NCBI GenBank assembly: GCA_900546065.1
Contig: URBK01000001.1
Span: 62,001 to 126,000, forward strand
Direction of reading: 5' to 3'
DNA from: an uncultured Alistipes sp.
GTDB taxonomy: Bacteria > Bacteroidota > Bacteroidia > Bacteroidales > Rikenellaceae
DNA length: 64,000 nucleotides
The notes under the pieces were generated by a model. The model saw only the letters and a program-made list of their open reading frames with translations. It was not told the DNA's origin and searched no databases. Position 1 is the stretch's first letter. Every line of letters starts with the position of its first letter. The position numbers were made by a program, and so were the translations under genes. Of this stretch, positions 43,902-52,619 are shown one piece after another.

Positions 43902-44747
43902 TTACGGACGGTGGCGTACGCGGCTCTTCTTGGCCAGCTTGCTCTGCTGCGAGCGGATGAACTCCTCCTTTGCCGAGTCGCTCTTCGCCTCCACCTCGGC
44001 AACCTCCTCGCCGCGGCTCAGCTTGCCGATATATAGATCCAGCGCCTTGGCCATCGAGGGCGCCTCGGGCGACGGGGCCGAAGCACGTACCTTGAGGCCC
44101 GCACCCAGAGCGGCACGAAGCGTCGCATCGCCGAAGGTCGCAACCACAGGCAGGGCATCCACACCGAAACTCTCAACTACGGTCTTCACGTCCGAAGGCG
44201 AGTAGAGCGCCATCACGTCGTAGTCGGCGGGACGTATGCCCTCCATGTCGGCAGCTACCGTCATCGCAAGAATCACGGGATCGAAGTTGATCTTCAGCTT
44301 GGCCAGCGCCTCGGGCAGCTCGGGCTTGTGGGGCTCGCTCAACGCCAGCAGGAACCGCTCGGCCTTGTGCTTGATGATGAGTTCCAACAGTCCCGTGAAC
44401 GATCCGTCGGCAAAGGATATCTTGCGTTTGCGGTAGATTATGTACTTCTGCAGGTAGAGCGCCACGGCCTCCGTATTGCAGATATACTTCATGGTCTCGG
44501 GCACCGTTATGCGCGCCTCCTCGCACACGCGGAAGAAGCTGTCGACGGTGGTACGCGAGGTGAATATCACGGCCGTATGGTCGAGGATCTCGATCCTCTG
44601 CGCGCGGAACTCCTTGAGGGTGACACCCACGACACGTATCAAAGGCTTATAGTCTATCTCCACACCGTATTTTGTCGCCAGATCGTAGAAAGGCGACTTC
44701 TCTATCACCGCGGGGCGCGGTTGCGATATAAGTATTTTCTTTACCAT
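43902..44747 (-). CDS. hemD: Uroporphyrinogen-III synthase family protein
   Basis: The protein has 281 residues. It shows HemD-like features: ILISQPRPAVIEKSPFYDLATKYGVEIDYKPLI, AVIFTSRTTVDSFF, and DVMALYSPSDVKTVVESF with VVATFGDATLRAAL. These match the two-domain fold that closes the tetrapyrrole ring. Sequence identity in this family is always low, so catalysis is inferred. A charged C-terminal tail (VRHRP end) of about 40 residues is extra. It lies between DUF4271 and rnpA, its usual place in the phylum. Confidence 0.85.
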   Translation of the reverse strand: MVKKILISQPRPAVIEKSPFYDLATKYGVEIDYKPLIRVVGVTLKEFRAQRIEILDHTAVIFTSRTTVDSFFRVCEEARITVPETMKYICNTEAVALYLQKYIIYRKRKISFADGSFTGLLELIIKHKAERFLLALSEPHKPELPEALAKLKINFDPVILAMTVAADMEGIRPADYDVMALYSPSDVKTVVESFGVDALPVVATFGDATLRAALGAGLKVRASAPSPEAPSMAKALDLYIGKLSRGEEVAEVEAKSDSAKEEFIRSQQSKLAKKSRVRHRP

Positions 44748-44765
44748 TCGCTAAGCCAAAAATTA

Positions 44766-46058
44766 CTATCCCATGCGTACGACAATCTGCCACAAGAGTG
44801 TAAACGGCATGATTTCGACGATGCAAAGGTACAAAATCCAATGCAAAATTGAAATTTTTTTAGAATTAAAGAGCGTAACGCTCTCACGGACATACATCAC
44901 CACGGCGACGGCGGCCGCGAGGCACGCCACGCGCAGCCACACTTCGCCGCCCGTGCCGCCGTTCATCTGCCACATCAGTACGGGCGGCAGCACGATGACC
45001 GTCGCCAGCACGAAATATATGAGCCGTATCCGCAGCAGCACGGCCATCATGGACCACGAACGCGTGATACCACCCGCCACGGCCAGCATGGCATACTGCA
45101 CCGCCACGACGGCCACGAATGCCGCCATCGCGGCAAACGGAAGCGCCACACGCGCATACGGCTCCACCGCCTCCCACGCCACCGTGCGGTCGGCCCACAG
45201 CGAGGCGATGGCGCCCAGCGTACAGGTACCTATAAGGAACAGCTTCCCGAGAAAACCGTAGAATATCTCGCTGCGGCGGCGTTCGAGCATACGTTCCGAG
45301 GGTGCCACGCTGCGGCGGAACACCGACCCGAAGAGTGCACGCACGTCGTCGAAATAACGGTAGAGACAGAAAAAGTAGAGAAAGACGACCACCGCCACCA
45401 GCAGGTTCTGCACCACATCCCCCGCCATCTCGGCCAATGTGGCCGCATTGCCGTCGGTCACCGCCGCTACTACAGCCGCGACATGCCCGTCGGCCGCCCC
45501 CGCCGCCCCCGCAGAGAGCGTATCGGCAGCCAGAGATACAGTATCGGCCGCGCCAGAAAGCGAATCGCCCGCAACAAAGACGGAACCGCCCGTCATGGAG
45601 AGGGAATCACCTGCAACGGAGAGGGAACTGCCTGCGACGTGAATGGTGTCTCCGGCGACGGGGAGGGAGTCGGCCGCATGTGTTATAATATCGGATGCAG
45701 GCGGCACCGGGCTGTCGGCCGCCGACAGTCTATCCGACAAGAGCGTCACCGTATCGCGCTGCGCGCCGTAAGAGAGCGAGCTCTCATCCCCGAACATCGT
45801 TGCGGCATCCACGTCGCGGAAGATCTCCCGCGCATGGCGCCACCGCTCCGCTATCGCCCGCAGCCCCTCCTGCGTAAAGGCCCCGACGCGCTCCTGAGCC
45901 GCGGCATACAGTCCCTGCGGCGGCGTGAGCGTGTCGGCCGCAGACGTGAGGTCCGAAGCCTCCGTGCGCCCGCACCACGGCTCCGCCAGACGCCGCAACT
46001 CGGCTGCGGGCAGCGTATCGAGACGCACACGCAGAAGTGAATCGACTTGCGACACCAT
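44766..46058 (-). CDS. DUF4271 membrane protein with heptapeptide repeats
   Basis: The protein has 430 residues from the ATG at 46058, which shares one base with the upstream kinase stop (TGATG). The N-terminal 120 residues are soluble. Residues 127-182 are eight seven-residue repeats of consensus V-A-G-D-S-L-S. The C-terminal DUF4271 domain holds about seven membrane helices, with LYRYFDDVRALFGSVFRR and the terminal LFNSKKISILHWILYLCIVEIMPF. DUF4271 genes usually sit beside hemD in Bacteroidetes, as here. Function unknown. Confidence 0.88.
   Translation of the reverse strand: MVSQVDSLLRVRLDTLPAAELRRLAEPWCGRTEASDLTSAADTLTPPQGLYAAAQERVGAFTQEGLRAIAERWRHAREIFRDVDAATMFGDESSLSYGAQRDTVTLLSDRLSAADSPVPPASDIITHAADSLPVAGDTIHVAGSSLSVAGDSLSMTGGSVFVAGDSLSGAADTVSLAADTLSAGAAGAADGHVAAVVAAVTDGNAATLAEMAGDVVQNLLVAVVVFLYFFCLYRYFDDVRALFGSVFRRSVAPSERMLERRRSEIFYGFLGKLFLIGTCTLGAIASLWADRTVAWEAVEPYARVALPFAAMAAFVAVVAVQYAMLAVAGGITRSWSMMAVLLRIRLIYFVLATVIVLPPVLMWQMNGGTGGEVWLRVACLAAAVAVVMYVRESVTLFNSKKISILHWILYLCIVEIMPFTLLWQIVVRMG
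44824..44831 (-). promoter_or_regulatory. -7 box TACCTTTG for hemD-rnpA-yidD
   Basis: Perfect leftward match inside the 3' end of the DUF4271 gene, 77 bases before hemD. Confidence 0.5.
45513..45680 (-). repeat. 21-bp coding repeat (eight heptapeptides) in DUF4271 gene
   Basis: The units read HAADSLP, VAGDTIH, VAGSSLS, VAGDSLS, MTGGSVF, VAGDSLS, GAADTVS, LAADTLS, each exactly seven codons. It forms a small serine/alanine/glycine/aspartate linker just before the membrane domain. Confidence 0.92.
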
Positions 46059-47239
46059 CACTCGAATACTCGTTTAAGGGTTATGCGGAACGTCGTGCCG
46101 CGCCCGACCTCCGACTCCGCCACGGCGATCTTGCCCTGATGGTAGTCCTCGACGATACGGTGCGAGAGCGAGAGCCCCAGACCCCAGCCGCGGGTCTTGG
46201 TCGTGAAGCCCGGCTCGAAGATACGTTTCCAGTTGCTCTTGGGTATGCCCTTGCCCGTATCCTTGACATCGATGGTCACAGTCTTCTCGTTGGCGCGGAT
46301 CGCCACATCGATGTCGCCGTGGCCCTGTATGGCATCCAGAGCGTTCTTCAGAAGGTTCTCCACAACCCACTCGAACAGCGCCACATTGAGGTTCGCCTTC
46401 ACGGGCGCCATGGCAAGACCGTTGTACGAGAGAGTCACGTTGCGCGGGATGCGCTTGCGGAAATACATGATCGTCTCACCCACAACCTCATTTACGTTCG
46501 TAGGCGTGAGGACCGTCTCCGAACCGATCTTCGAGAAGCGGTCGACGATCTTGAGCAGGTGAGCCATATCCTTGTTCATCTCCTCGACTACCATCGGATC
46601 GACATTCTGCGTACGCAGATACTCGATCCACCCCAGAAGCGACGAGGTGGGCGTACCGAGCTGGTGCGCCGTCTCCTTCGCAAGGCCTATCCACACGCGG
46701 TTCTGCTCGTCCTGCTTGGTGGACTGCAACGCTATGTAGGTGAAGACGATGAATATGGCTATTATGACCCACTGCACGTAGGGGAAGTAGTAGAGCGCCC
46801 GCAGCAGCGACGACTTGCCGTAGAAGATGATGTGGCTGCGGTTGCTCATCCACATCATCCGCACCGTGCGCGGCGTATTCTCCTCCGTCAGTTCGTTCAG
46901 CTTGCGGCGGAACTTCTCGGGGTCCTTGATCACATCCTCCGGAATACGGTTATAGGATACAAGGTTCAGGTCCTGATCGGTGATGATGAAGGGGATGTTG
47001 TTCTGCGTGCTGACGATATGCGATATGAGCGGGTCGGTCATGTAGTCGCCGAAATACTCGCGGCTCACACGCTCCATGGCCGCCACCCACAGCTCCACAT
47101 CGTGCTGCTCCTTCTGTTTGAGCACGTTGGCCAGCTTGTTGGTGTAGACGAGCGACACCACAGCCAGAATCATGCCTATCACCAGCACCGATATGCGGCT
47201 GCGAAACGAGAATTTACTGCTATGACCAAATATCTTCAT
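46058..47239 (-). CDS. Membrane sensor histidine kinase
   Basis: The protein has 393 residues. Two membrane helices (about 15-33 and 157-175) flank a periplasmic or extracytoplasmic sensor. The H-box is KETAHQLGTPTSSLLGWIEYL, in which AHQLGTP replaces the usual SHELRTP, as in the Bacteroidetes HAMP-less subgroup. The N-box is ENLLKNALDAI, and G boxes DTGKGIP and GWGLGLSLSHRIVEDYHQG are intact. No response regulator is adjacent, so the partner is unknown. It lies between the S41 protease and DUF4271 genes, overlapping the latter by one base. Confidence 0.92.
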   Translation of the reverse strand: MKIFGHSSKFSFRSRISVLVIGMILAVVSLVYTNKLANVLKQKEQHDVELWVAAMERVSREYFGDYMTDPLISHIVSTQNNIPFIITDQDLNLVSYNRIPEDVIKDPEKFRRKLNELTEENTPRTVRMMWMSNRSHIIFYGKSSLLRALYYFPYVQWVIIAIFIVFTYIALQSTKQDEQNRVWIGLAKETAHQLGTPTSSLLGWIEYLRTQNVDPMVVEEMNKDMAHLLKIVDRFSKIGSETVLTPTNVNEVVGETIMYFRKRIPRNVTLSYNGLAMAPVKANLNVALFEWVVENLLKNALDAIQGHGDIDVAIRANEKTVTIDVKDTGKGIPKSNWKRIFEPGFTTKTRGWGLGLSLSHRIVEDYHQGKIAVAESEVGRGTTFRITLKRVFE

Positions 47240-47254
47240 TCGCTCTTGACACTC

Positions 47255-47390
47255 TTGATCTTCTCTTGCCTTCGGGCTCTACACTCAGCCTCTCCCAACC
47301 TCTCTACGCCCAGTCTCTCTCACTCTCTCTACATTCACTCTCTCACTCCTCGACACTCAATCTTCCTCAATCTCCACCCCCGGGCTCGGA
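47255..47390 (-). repeat. Purine-rich degenerate array between protease and kinase genes
   Basis: Read leftward (sense) it is made of GAGAGTGA/GTAGAGAGAG words with a loose period of about 23 bases over four units. It forms the 190-base spacer between the S41 protease stop and the kinase start and has no credible ORF in the sense direction. Confidence 0.7.
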
Positions 47391-47429
47391 TATGCCGGAT
47401 GTCCCGATTTATCCAGCCGCCCCGCGCAA

Positions 47430-49118
47430 TCAGTTGCGCTCGGAATCCTGCTCGGTCAGGATCTTGTCGTAACGCGCGCGGTCGCCCAGCAGCTCCACGG
47501 CACGTATGACCGTACTGTCGGCAACAAGGTTGTGCTCCACAACACCCTCGTAATAGTTGTGGCGAAGGATGATGTCGTCGTTGAGCAGGTCGGTGATCTC
47601 GGCGCGGTATGTACGCAGGTTGTCCGCCTTCTGGTCCTTGAGCTTGGTCTCGATCTGCTTCAGATCCTCGGCAAAGTCGGCATCGTAACGCTCCTCCTTG
47701 GCCGTGCGTTTCAGCAGGTCAAGAGCCATACGCGTCTTCGACTCGTAGGGCACATCCTTGTCGGCCATGAACTTGACGAAATCCTCGTAGTCACGATCCG
47801 TTATCGAGAATGTACGGTTGTCGACCTTCATGTCGGGATGGCGGCGCATATACTCGTCGAGGAAATCCTCGATATAACCCAGATTGTAAAGTATCATGGC
47901 GAAGGTGCTGATATACTCCGGCTCGATCTTGACGTCGGGCATCAGGCCCTTGCCGTCATATACCTTGCGGCCGTTGCGCGTGCGGAACTCGCTGATAAGC
48001 GAGTCGGGAATGATCTCGGCGCTGCCGTCGGCCTTGTGTTCCGAGTAGTTGATCTGCTGCACGCAGCGCCCCGACGGGATGTAATACTTGGCCGTGGTGA
48101 GTTTCAGATAGGAGTTGTAGCCCAGCGGCACCAGCGTCTGCACCAGACCCTTGCCGAACGACCGCTGTCCCATCAGCACGGCGCGGTCGAGATCCTGCAG
48201 CGCGCCGCTTACGATCTCCGACGCCGAGGCCGTATTGTCGTTTATGAGCACCACGATCGGCGTATCTGGCAAAACGGGGTTCGACTCCGTGGCGTATGTG
48301 CGCTTCGACTGCTCCGAACGTCCCTTCATCGTTATGACCTCGGTGCCCTTGGGCAGGAACATCGAGAGTATCTTCACCGCCTCGGGCAGGCTGCCGCCGC
48401 CGTTGTCGCGGTAGTCGAGGATCAGACCCTTCAGGCGGCCATCCTTGCGCAGGCGCTCCACCGCCGCACGCATCTCGTCATAGCAGCCGTCCGTGAAGTC
48501 GTTGTGGCGGATATAGCCTATGCTGTCGGCAACGAAGCCCGCATACGGCACGCCGGGGATGGTGATGCGCGCACGCTGTATCTCCATCTCCTCCACCTTG
48601 CCCGTCATCAGACGCTCGACGGCCAGCCGCACCGTCGTGCCGGGCGCGCCCTTCAGACGTGTCGAGATATCCTCCGTGCTGCTGTGAGTGACATCCACGC
48701 CGTCGATGCTGACGAAGCGGTCACCTATCTTCAGCCCCGCCATATCCGACGGCGAGCCCTTGTACGGCTGTGCTATGACCACACCCGAGCTGTCGCGTTT
48801 CATGCGTATCAGGGCGCCGATACCGCCATACTTGCCCGTGGCCAAGACCTCGAACTTCGACATGTCATCCTCCGACATGTACTGAGTATATGGGTCCAGA
48901 TTGCGCACCATGCCCGCGGCGCCGTCCTTCATGAACTTGTCGGGCGACACCTCGTCGACATACTGCAACGACAACTCGCGCATCATGTTGACCATGATCT
49001 CCATATTGCGGCCGAGGCCGAAATCGTCCTTCGCGGCGCGCAGACCCGTCACGGCCGCCGCCGCGACCAGCAGGGCCGCCCCGCCCTGAAGCAGGGTCCT
49101 TCCTATGTTCCGTTTCAT
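47430..49118 (-). CDS. S41-family C-terminal processing peptidase
   Basis: The protein has 562 residues. Signal or anchor helix 10-28. A PDZ domain (about 95-175, YGGIGALIRMKRDSSGVVIAQPY and AGLKIGDRFVSIDGVDV) is followed by the S41 catalytic core with RDNGGG, catalytic Ser in NDNTASASE (about Ser298) and Lys323 in SFGKGLVQT. The C-terminal 170 residues form a helical extension typical of Bacteroidetes CtpA/Prc homologues. It processes periplasmic proteins. It overlaps its upstream neighbour by 4 bases (ATGA). Confidence 0.94.
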   Translation of the reverse strand: MKRNIGRTLLQGGAALLVAAAAVTGLRAAKDDFGLGRNMEIMVNMMRELSLQYVDEVSPDKFMKDGAAGMVRNLDPYTQYMSEDDMSKFEVLATGKYGGIGALIRMKRDSSGVVIAQPYKGSPSDMAGLKIGDRFVSIDGVDVTHSSTEDISTRLKGAPGTTVRLAVERLMTGKVEEMEIQRARITIPGVPYAGFVADSIGYIRHNDFTDGCYDEMRAAVERLRKDGRLKGLILDYRDNGGGSLPEAVKILSMFLPKGTEVITMKGRSEQSKRTYATESNPVLPDTPIVVLINDNTASASEIVSGALQDLDRAVLMGQRSFGKGLVQTLVPLGYNSYLKLTTAKYYIPSGRCVQQINYSEHKADGSAEIIPDSLISEFRTRNGRKVYDGKGLMPDVKIEPEYISTFAMILYNLGYIEDFLDEYMRRHPDMKVDNRTFSITDRDYEDFVKFMADKDVPYESKTRMALDLLKRTAKEERYDADFAEDLKQIETKLKDQKADNLRTYRAEITDLLNDDIILRHNYYEGVVEHNLVADSTVIRAVELLGDRARYDKILTEQDSERN

Positions 49119-49582
49119 CTTCTACTGTTATCCAAATACATCTCCAGACGATACGTCACGCGCGCCACGGCACGGCGTATGCCCGTAATCTCGATCCACT
49201 GTCCGTACTGCCGCACCTCGATACGGTCCTCCCCCAGCAGCGTCAGACGCCGCACGATGTTGTCGGCACGGAAGAGCATACGGTCATCGGCCCACTCCAC
49301 AAGACGGAAACCCGATGCACGGAACGCCTCGGTTATACGCTCGCCGTCCTGCTCCATCAGCGCCTCGACGCGGCGCGTGACGAACCCGAAACGGGGGTAT
49401 GCCGCCGAGAGCAGCACCACGGCCGCCACGAGCAGCCGCCCGCGCGTGGTCTGCAGCGTCACCATGACGGAATCCCATACCGAGACATTCATGCCCGACA
49501 TACGCAGGCTGAGCCACAATACGGCTACATATAAAACGCAGAAAGCGACAAAATATTTTATCGCACGAATCAGATACCTCAT
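49115..49582 (-). CDS. Small membrane protein of unknown function
   Basis: The protein has about 155 residues from the ATG at 49582 (MRYLIRAIKYFV); a start at 49591 adds three residues. Two membrane helices (about 8-28 and 50-68) are followed by a soluble C-terminal domain: EALMEQDGERITEAFRASGFRLVEWADDRMLFRADN...LGEDRIEVRQYGQWIEITG. The helix-then-strand domain resembles a PH-like or heavy-metal-like alpha/beta fold, but I do not recognise the family. It is coupled to the S41 protease gene by an ATGA overlap, so it may act with the protease. Confidence 0.72.
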   Translation of the reverse strand: MRYLIRAIKYFVAFCVLYVAVLWLSLRMSGMNVSVWDSVMVTLQTTRGRLLVAAVVLLSAAYPRFGFVTRRVEALMEQDGERITEAFRASGFRLVEWADDRMLFRADNIVRRLTLLGEDRIEVRQYGQWIEITGIRRAVARVTYRLEMYLDNSRR

Positions 49583-49652
49583 ATCCAACATGTTATATCT
49601 ACCGCCCCGGCCCTGCCGCCTCTCATGCCGCAGTTGCCGCGGAACGCATTTT

Positions 49653-50609
49653 TCAACCTTTTTCCCTCTCGCCGTCCGCCGTATCGGGACCCTTCACATC
49701 GGCCGCCGCATTCACGTCCGTCCCTCCGATCTTATCCGACGGGGCGCCGAAACGCTCGCGTATCACCTCCGCCACGCGCGTCATGAGCCATGCGGGTGTC
49801 GAGGTGGCGCCGCAGATACCAACACTCGAGCAATTCTCGAACCACTCGTCGCGCAGTTCGCTCTCCTCCTCGATATTGTAAGCACGGCTGTTGGCGCGGC
49901 GGCATACGTCGAACAGCACCTTGCCGTTGCTCGACTTCTTGCCGCAGACGAAGATCACCACATCGAACCGCTCGGCAAAGCGGCTAAGGTTACGCTCGCG
50001 GTTCGAGACGCGGCGGCAGATCGTATCGTCCACCGTCAGCATGCGCTCGTCGCCCAGACGCTCGCGCATCTTCTCCGCCAGCCGCCAGAAGAGATCGACG
50101 CTCTGCGTGGTCTGCGACAGGAAGAAGACCGGACGCGTGAAATCTATCGCCTGTAGGTCATCCTCGTTCTCCACCACGATCGTCGGCTCGTCGATCTGGC
50201 CCGTGAGCCCCACAACCTCGGCATGGCCGCGCTTGCCCAGAATCACGACTTGGCCGTTTACCTCATCCATACGCTTGTGCGCCGCCACGACCTTGCTCTG
50301 CAGCTGCGCCACAACGGGACATGTCGCATCGATGACGTGTATGCCCAGCTCGGCAGCCCGCCGGAAGGTCGAGGGGGGCTCGCCGTGTGCGCGGATGAAG
50401 AGACGGCGGCCGCTCAGCGACGGCATGTCGGCATAGGTCACCGTGCGCAGCCCCAGATGCTCCAGACGCAACACCTCCATGCGGTTGTGCACGATGTCGC
50501 CCAGCGAGAAGACCTCGCCGCCATACTCCTTGAGCGCAGACTCGGCCTTGGTGATGGCGCGAACCACACCGAAGCAGAATCCCGAATTGCTGTCTATCTC
50601 AACATACAT
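49653..50609 (-). CDS. ispH: 4-hydroxy-3-methylbut-2-enyl diphosphate reductase
   Basis: The protein has 318 residues from the ATG at 50609 (MYVEIDSNSGFCFGVVRAI). Iron-sulfur ligands Cys12, Cys97 (IDATCPVV) and Cys198 (DTIC) are present, with HNRMEVLRLEHLG, AHGEPPS, GKRGHAEVVG and GICGATSTPAWLM. It performs the last step of the MEP pathway, giving IPP and DMAPP. The C-terminal 25 residues are charged and variable. It is downstream of cmk in a leftward series, the normal Bacteroidetes order. Confidence 0.96.
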   Translation of the reverse strand: MYVEIDSNSGFCFGVVRAITKAESALKEYGGEVFSLGDIVHNRMEVLRLEHLGLRTVTYADMPSLSGRRLFIRAHGEPPSTFRRAAELGIHVIDATCPVVAQLQSKVVAAHKRMDEVNGQVVILGKRGHAEVVGLTGQIDEPTIVVENEDDLQAIDFTRPVFFLSQTTQSVDLFWRLAEKMRERLGDERMLTVDDTICRRVSNRERNLSRFAERFDVVIFVCGKKSSNGKVLFDVCRRANSRAYNIEEESELRDEWFENCSSVGICGATSTPAWLMTRVAEVIRERFGAPSDKIGGTDVNAAADVKGPDTADGEREKG

Positions 50610-50657
50610 ACGCCGTTCCGTATTAACATTCACCCCGCACGGACGCCACGCCGCGCG

Positions 50658-51362
50658 CTATCTGCTGCACGCCTCCTCGTAGCGCTGCATGAACCACTCC
50701 ATCTGCTCCTCGACGCTCATGTGGCTGTTGTCCAGCACTATGGCGTCATCGGCCTTGCGCAGCGGCGAGATGGCTCGGTGCATGTCGGCCTCGTCGCGCG
50801 CCAGAACGTTCGCCAGCACCTCCTCACGCGTGACCTTCATGCCCTTTGCCGTCAGCTCGGCATAGCGGCGGTCGGCACGCACCTCCGGGTCCGCCGTCAT
50901 GAAGATCTTGAGCTCGGCATCGGGGAAGACTACCGTCCCGATATCGCGGCCGTCCATCACGACACCGCGATTGCGGCCCATACGCTGCTGCATGGCCACA
51001 AGTTTCTCCCGCACCTCGCGTATCGAGCTCACGCCGCTGACGCAGTTGCTCACCTCGATGGTGCGGATACGCCCCTCGGCCAGATCGCCGTTGACATATA
51101 TGTCGCTCGCCCCGCGTTCGGGGTTGAAGCGGAAGGTTATCTCTATATCCCCGAGCAGCGAACGCACCGCGTCCTCATCCACAACACCCGAACGTATGGC
51201 CCCGTGGTCCAGCGCGTAGAGCGTCACGGCGCGGTACATGGCCCCCGTGTCGATGAAGATATATCCCAGACGCGCGGCTATGGCCTTGGCGAAGGTGCTC
51301 TTGCCGCACGACGAGAAGCCGTCGACGGCGATGATTATCTTTTTGTCGGTTCTGTTTTTCAT
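50658..51362 (-). CDS. cmk: Cytidylate kinase
   Basis: The protein has 234 residues from the ATG at 51362 (MKNRTDKKIIIAVDG); an in-frame ATG at 51380 would overlap the upstream gene. The P-loop GFSSCGKST is at 15-23. IDTGAMYRAVTLYAL, VVMDGRDIGTVVFPDAELKIFMTA and the RDEADMHRAISPLRKADDAIVLDNS lid are diagnostic. It phosphorylates CMP and dCMP. Order lysE-cmk-ispH is co-directional and tight. Confidence 0.96.
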   Translation of the reverse strand: MKNRTDKKIIIAVDGFSSCGKSTFAKAIAARLGYIFIDTGAMYRAVTLYALDHGAIRSGVVDEDAVRSLLGDIEITFRFNPERGASDIYVNGDLAEGRIRTIEVSNCVSGVSSIREVREKLVAMQQRMGRNRGVVMDGRDIGTVVFPDAELKIFMTADPEVRADRRYAELTAKGMKVTREEVLANVLARDEADMHRAISPLRKADDAIVLDNSHMSVEEQMEWFMQRYEEACSR

Positions 51363-51369
51363 CTGTGTG

Positions 51370-52038
51370 TTACAATCCATGCGGCAATACGGTAAAAAAG
51401 GTCGACAGAATCGTATATATGCCCAGCAGGGCGATGATGATGCCCGCCACGTGGTTTATCGTGAGCATGTGGCGCGGGCGGAAGCGGCGGCGGAACAGGT
51501 CGATGGTGAGCGTGAGCAGTATCCACCAAAGCACCGCCCCCAAGAAGAAACCCACGATGGTGGCGCCGCTGCGCAGCAGCGAGGCCACATCCTCCGAGCC
51601 GTCCATGCCCACGTTGAACATGGCGAAGAAGGCCAGAAGATAAGGTATGACCACCACGAAGTTGGCCAGCGTGAAGACGAACATCGACGAGAAGTCCTGC
51701 CAGAGGTTATATCGTCCCGCGCGGTTCTTGCGGATCTGCGGCACGGGGTTCTGGAAGAAGATATAGACGCCGACGATCACCACGAAGATGCCGCCTATGA
51801 CCTGCAGTATGACGCTGTACTCCTCGATCTGCGCCTGCAGCATCGAGTAGAAGAAGAACGCGATGATGGCCATAAGCGTATCGCCGCAGGCCACACCCAC
51901 GCCCGAGGCCAGCCCCGAGCGGCGGCTTTTGCTCAGCGTGCGCTGTATGCACAGCACGGCCACGGGCCCCACGGTGATCGACGAAGCCACGCCCACGCAC
52001 AATCCTCTGAGCAATATCTCGATTATGTCTACGAACAT
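51370..52038 (-). CDS. LysE-family amino-acid exporter
   Basis: The protein has 222 residues from the ATG at 52038 (MFVDIIEILLRGLCVGVA). Six hydrophobic segments and the LysE N-terminal signature SSITVGPVAVLCIQRTLSKSRRSGLASGVGVACGDTLMA are clear. VGVYIFFQNPVPQIRKN is the cytoplasmic loop. It is an inner-membrane exporter of unknown substrate. It opens the lysE-cmk-ispH series, with a -7 box 25 bases upstream. Confidence 0.88.
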   Translation of the reverse strand: MFVDIIEILLRGLCVGVASSITVGPVAVLCIQRTLSKSRRSGLASGVGVACGDTLMAIIAFFFYSMLQAQIEEYSVILQVIGGIFVVIVGVYIFFQNPVPQIRKNRAGRYNLWQDFSSMFVFTLANFVVVIPYLLAFFAMFNVGMDGSEDVASLLRSGATIVGFFLGAVLWWILLTLTIDLFRRRFRPRHMLTINHVAGIIIALLGIYTILSTFFTVLPHGL

Positions 52039-52062
52039 TCTTCGACGGGTATAACTTGACGG

Positions 52063-52070
52063 CAAAGTTA
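52063..52070 (-). promoter_or_regulatory. -7 box TAACTTTG for lysE-cmk-ispH
   Basis: Perfect leftward match 25 bases before the LysE-family start. Confidence 0.55.
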
Positions 52071-52177
52071 GAAATTTAATATGGAATATTAAAGCGCCGT
52101 CCGTCTTTTGGAAAAATTGTTGATAATTTATGGAAAACTTTATCTCCCCTCGGCCTCTTCGAGGCCCTCGGGCACCT

Positions 52178-52185
52178 TATATTTG
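52178..52185 (+). promoter_or_regulatory. -7 box TATATTTG for the DUF3467 gene
   Basis: Perfect rightward match 22 bases before the start. Confidence 0.6.
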
Positions 52186-52206
52186 CATAACCAAATCCCT
52201 ACGGCC

Positions 52207-52527
52207 ATGGCAGAGCTTAAGAAACAGGATCTCAGTATCGAGCTGCCGGATGACATAGCTCAGGGCAACTACTCGAATCTGGTAATCATATCGCACTCCT
52301 CATCAGAGTTCATCGTAGATTTTGCGCTCATGCTTCCGGGCCTGCAGAAGGCCAAGATCAAGAGCCGCATCATCCTCACCCCCGAGCATGCCAAGCGGCT
52401 GCTCTACTCCCTGCAGGACAACATCACCCGTTACGAGAACGCCATAGGCAAGATCGAGATTCCCGGCACCCACGCCGCCGACGACCAAACCGTAGTCAAC
52501 ATCGGCCCGAAGGTGGGAAAGGCATAG
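52207..52527 (+). CDS. DUF3467 domain protein
   Basis: The protein has 106 residues from the ATG at 52207 (MAELKKQDLSIELPDDIAQG); the frame extends upstream over the promoter, which argues for this start. The DUF3467 core is YSNLVIISHSSSEFIVDFALMLPG, followed by IKSRIILTPEHAKRLLYSLQDNITRYENAIG. The family is small, cytoplasmic and of unknown function, common in Bacteroidetes. It stands alone here. Its mRNA would run into the purine-rich repeat region downstream. Confidence 0.9.
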   Translation: MAELKKQDLSIELPDDIAQGNYSNLVIISHSSSEFIVDFALMLPGLQKAKIKSRIILTPEHAKRLLYSLQDNITRYENAIGKIEIPGTHAADDQTVVNIGPKVGKA

Positions 52528-52619
52528 CCATCGGCGGCGCCCCTGCCGCCGCAAGTCTCAACCATGTCCGGTCTGTAAAAACCCGGGCCGACAAGTTCCC
52601 ATATCCCCGGCCTATCTAT

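Noticed and set aside
47532..50156. Very long rightward open frame (874 codons) opposite the S41 protease region
   Set aside because: It is antisense to three well-recognised genes and has no domain resemblance; high GC leaves antisense frames open.
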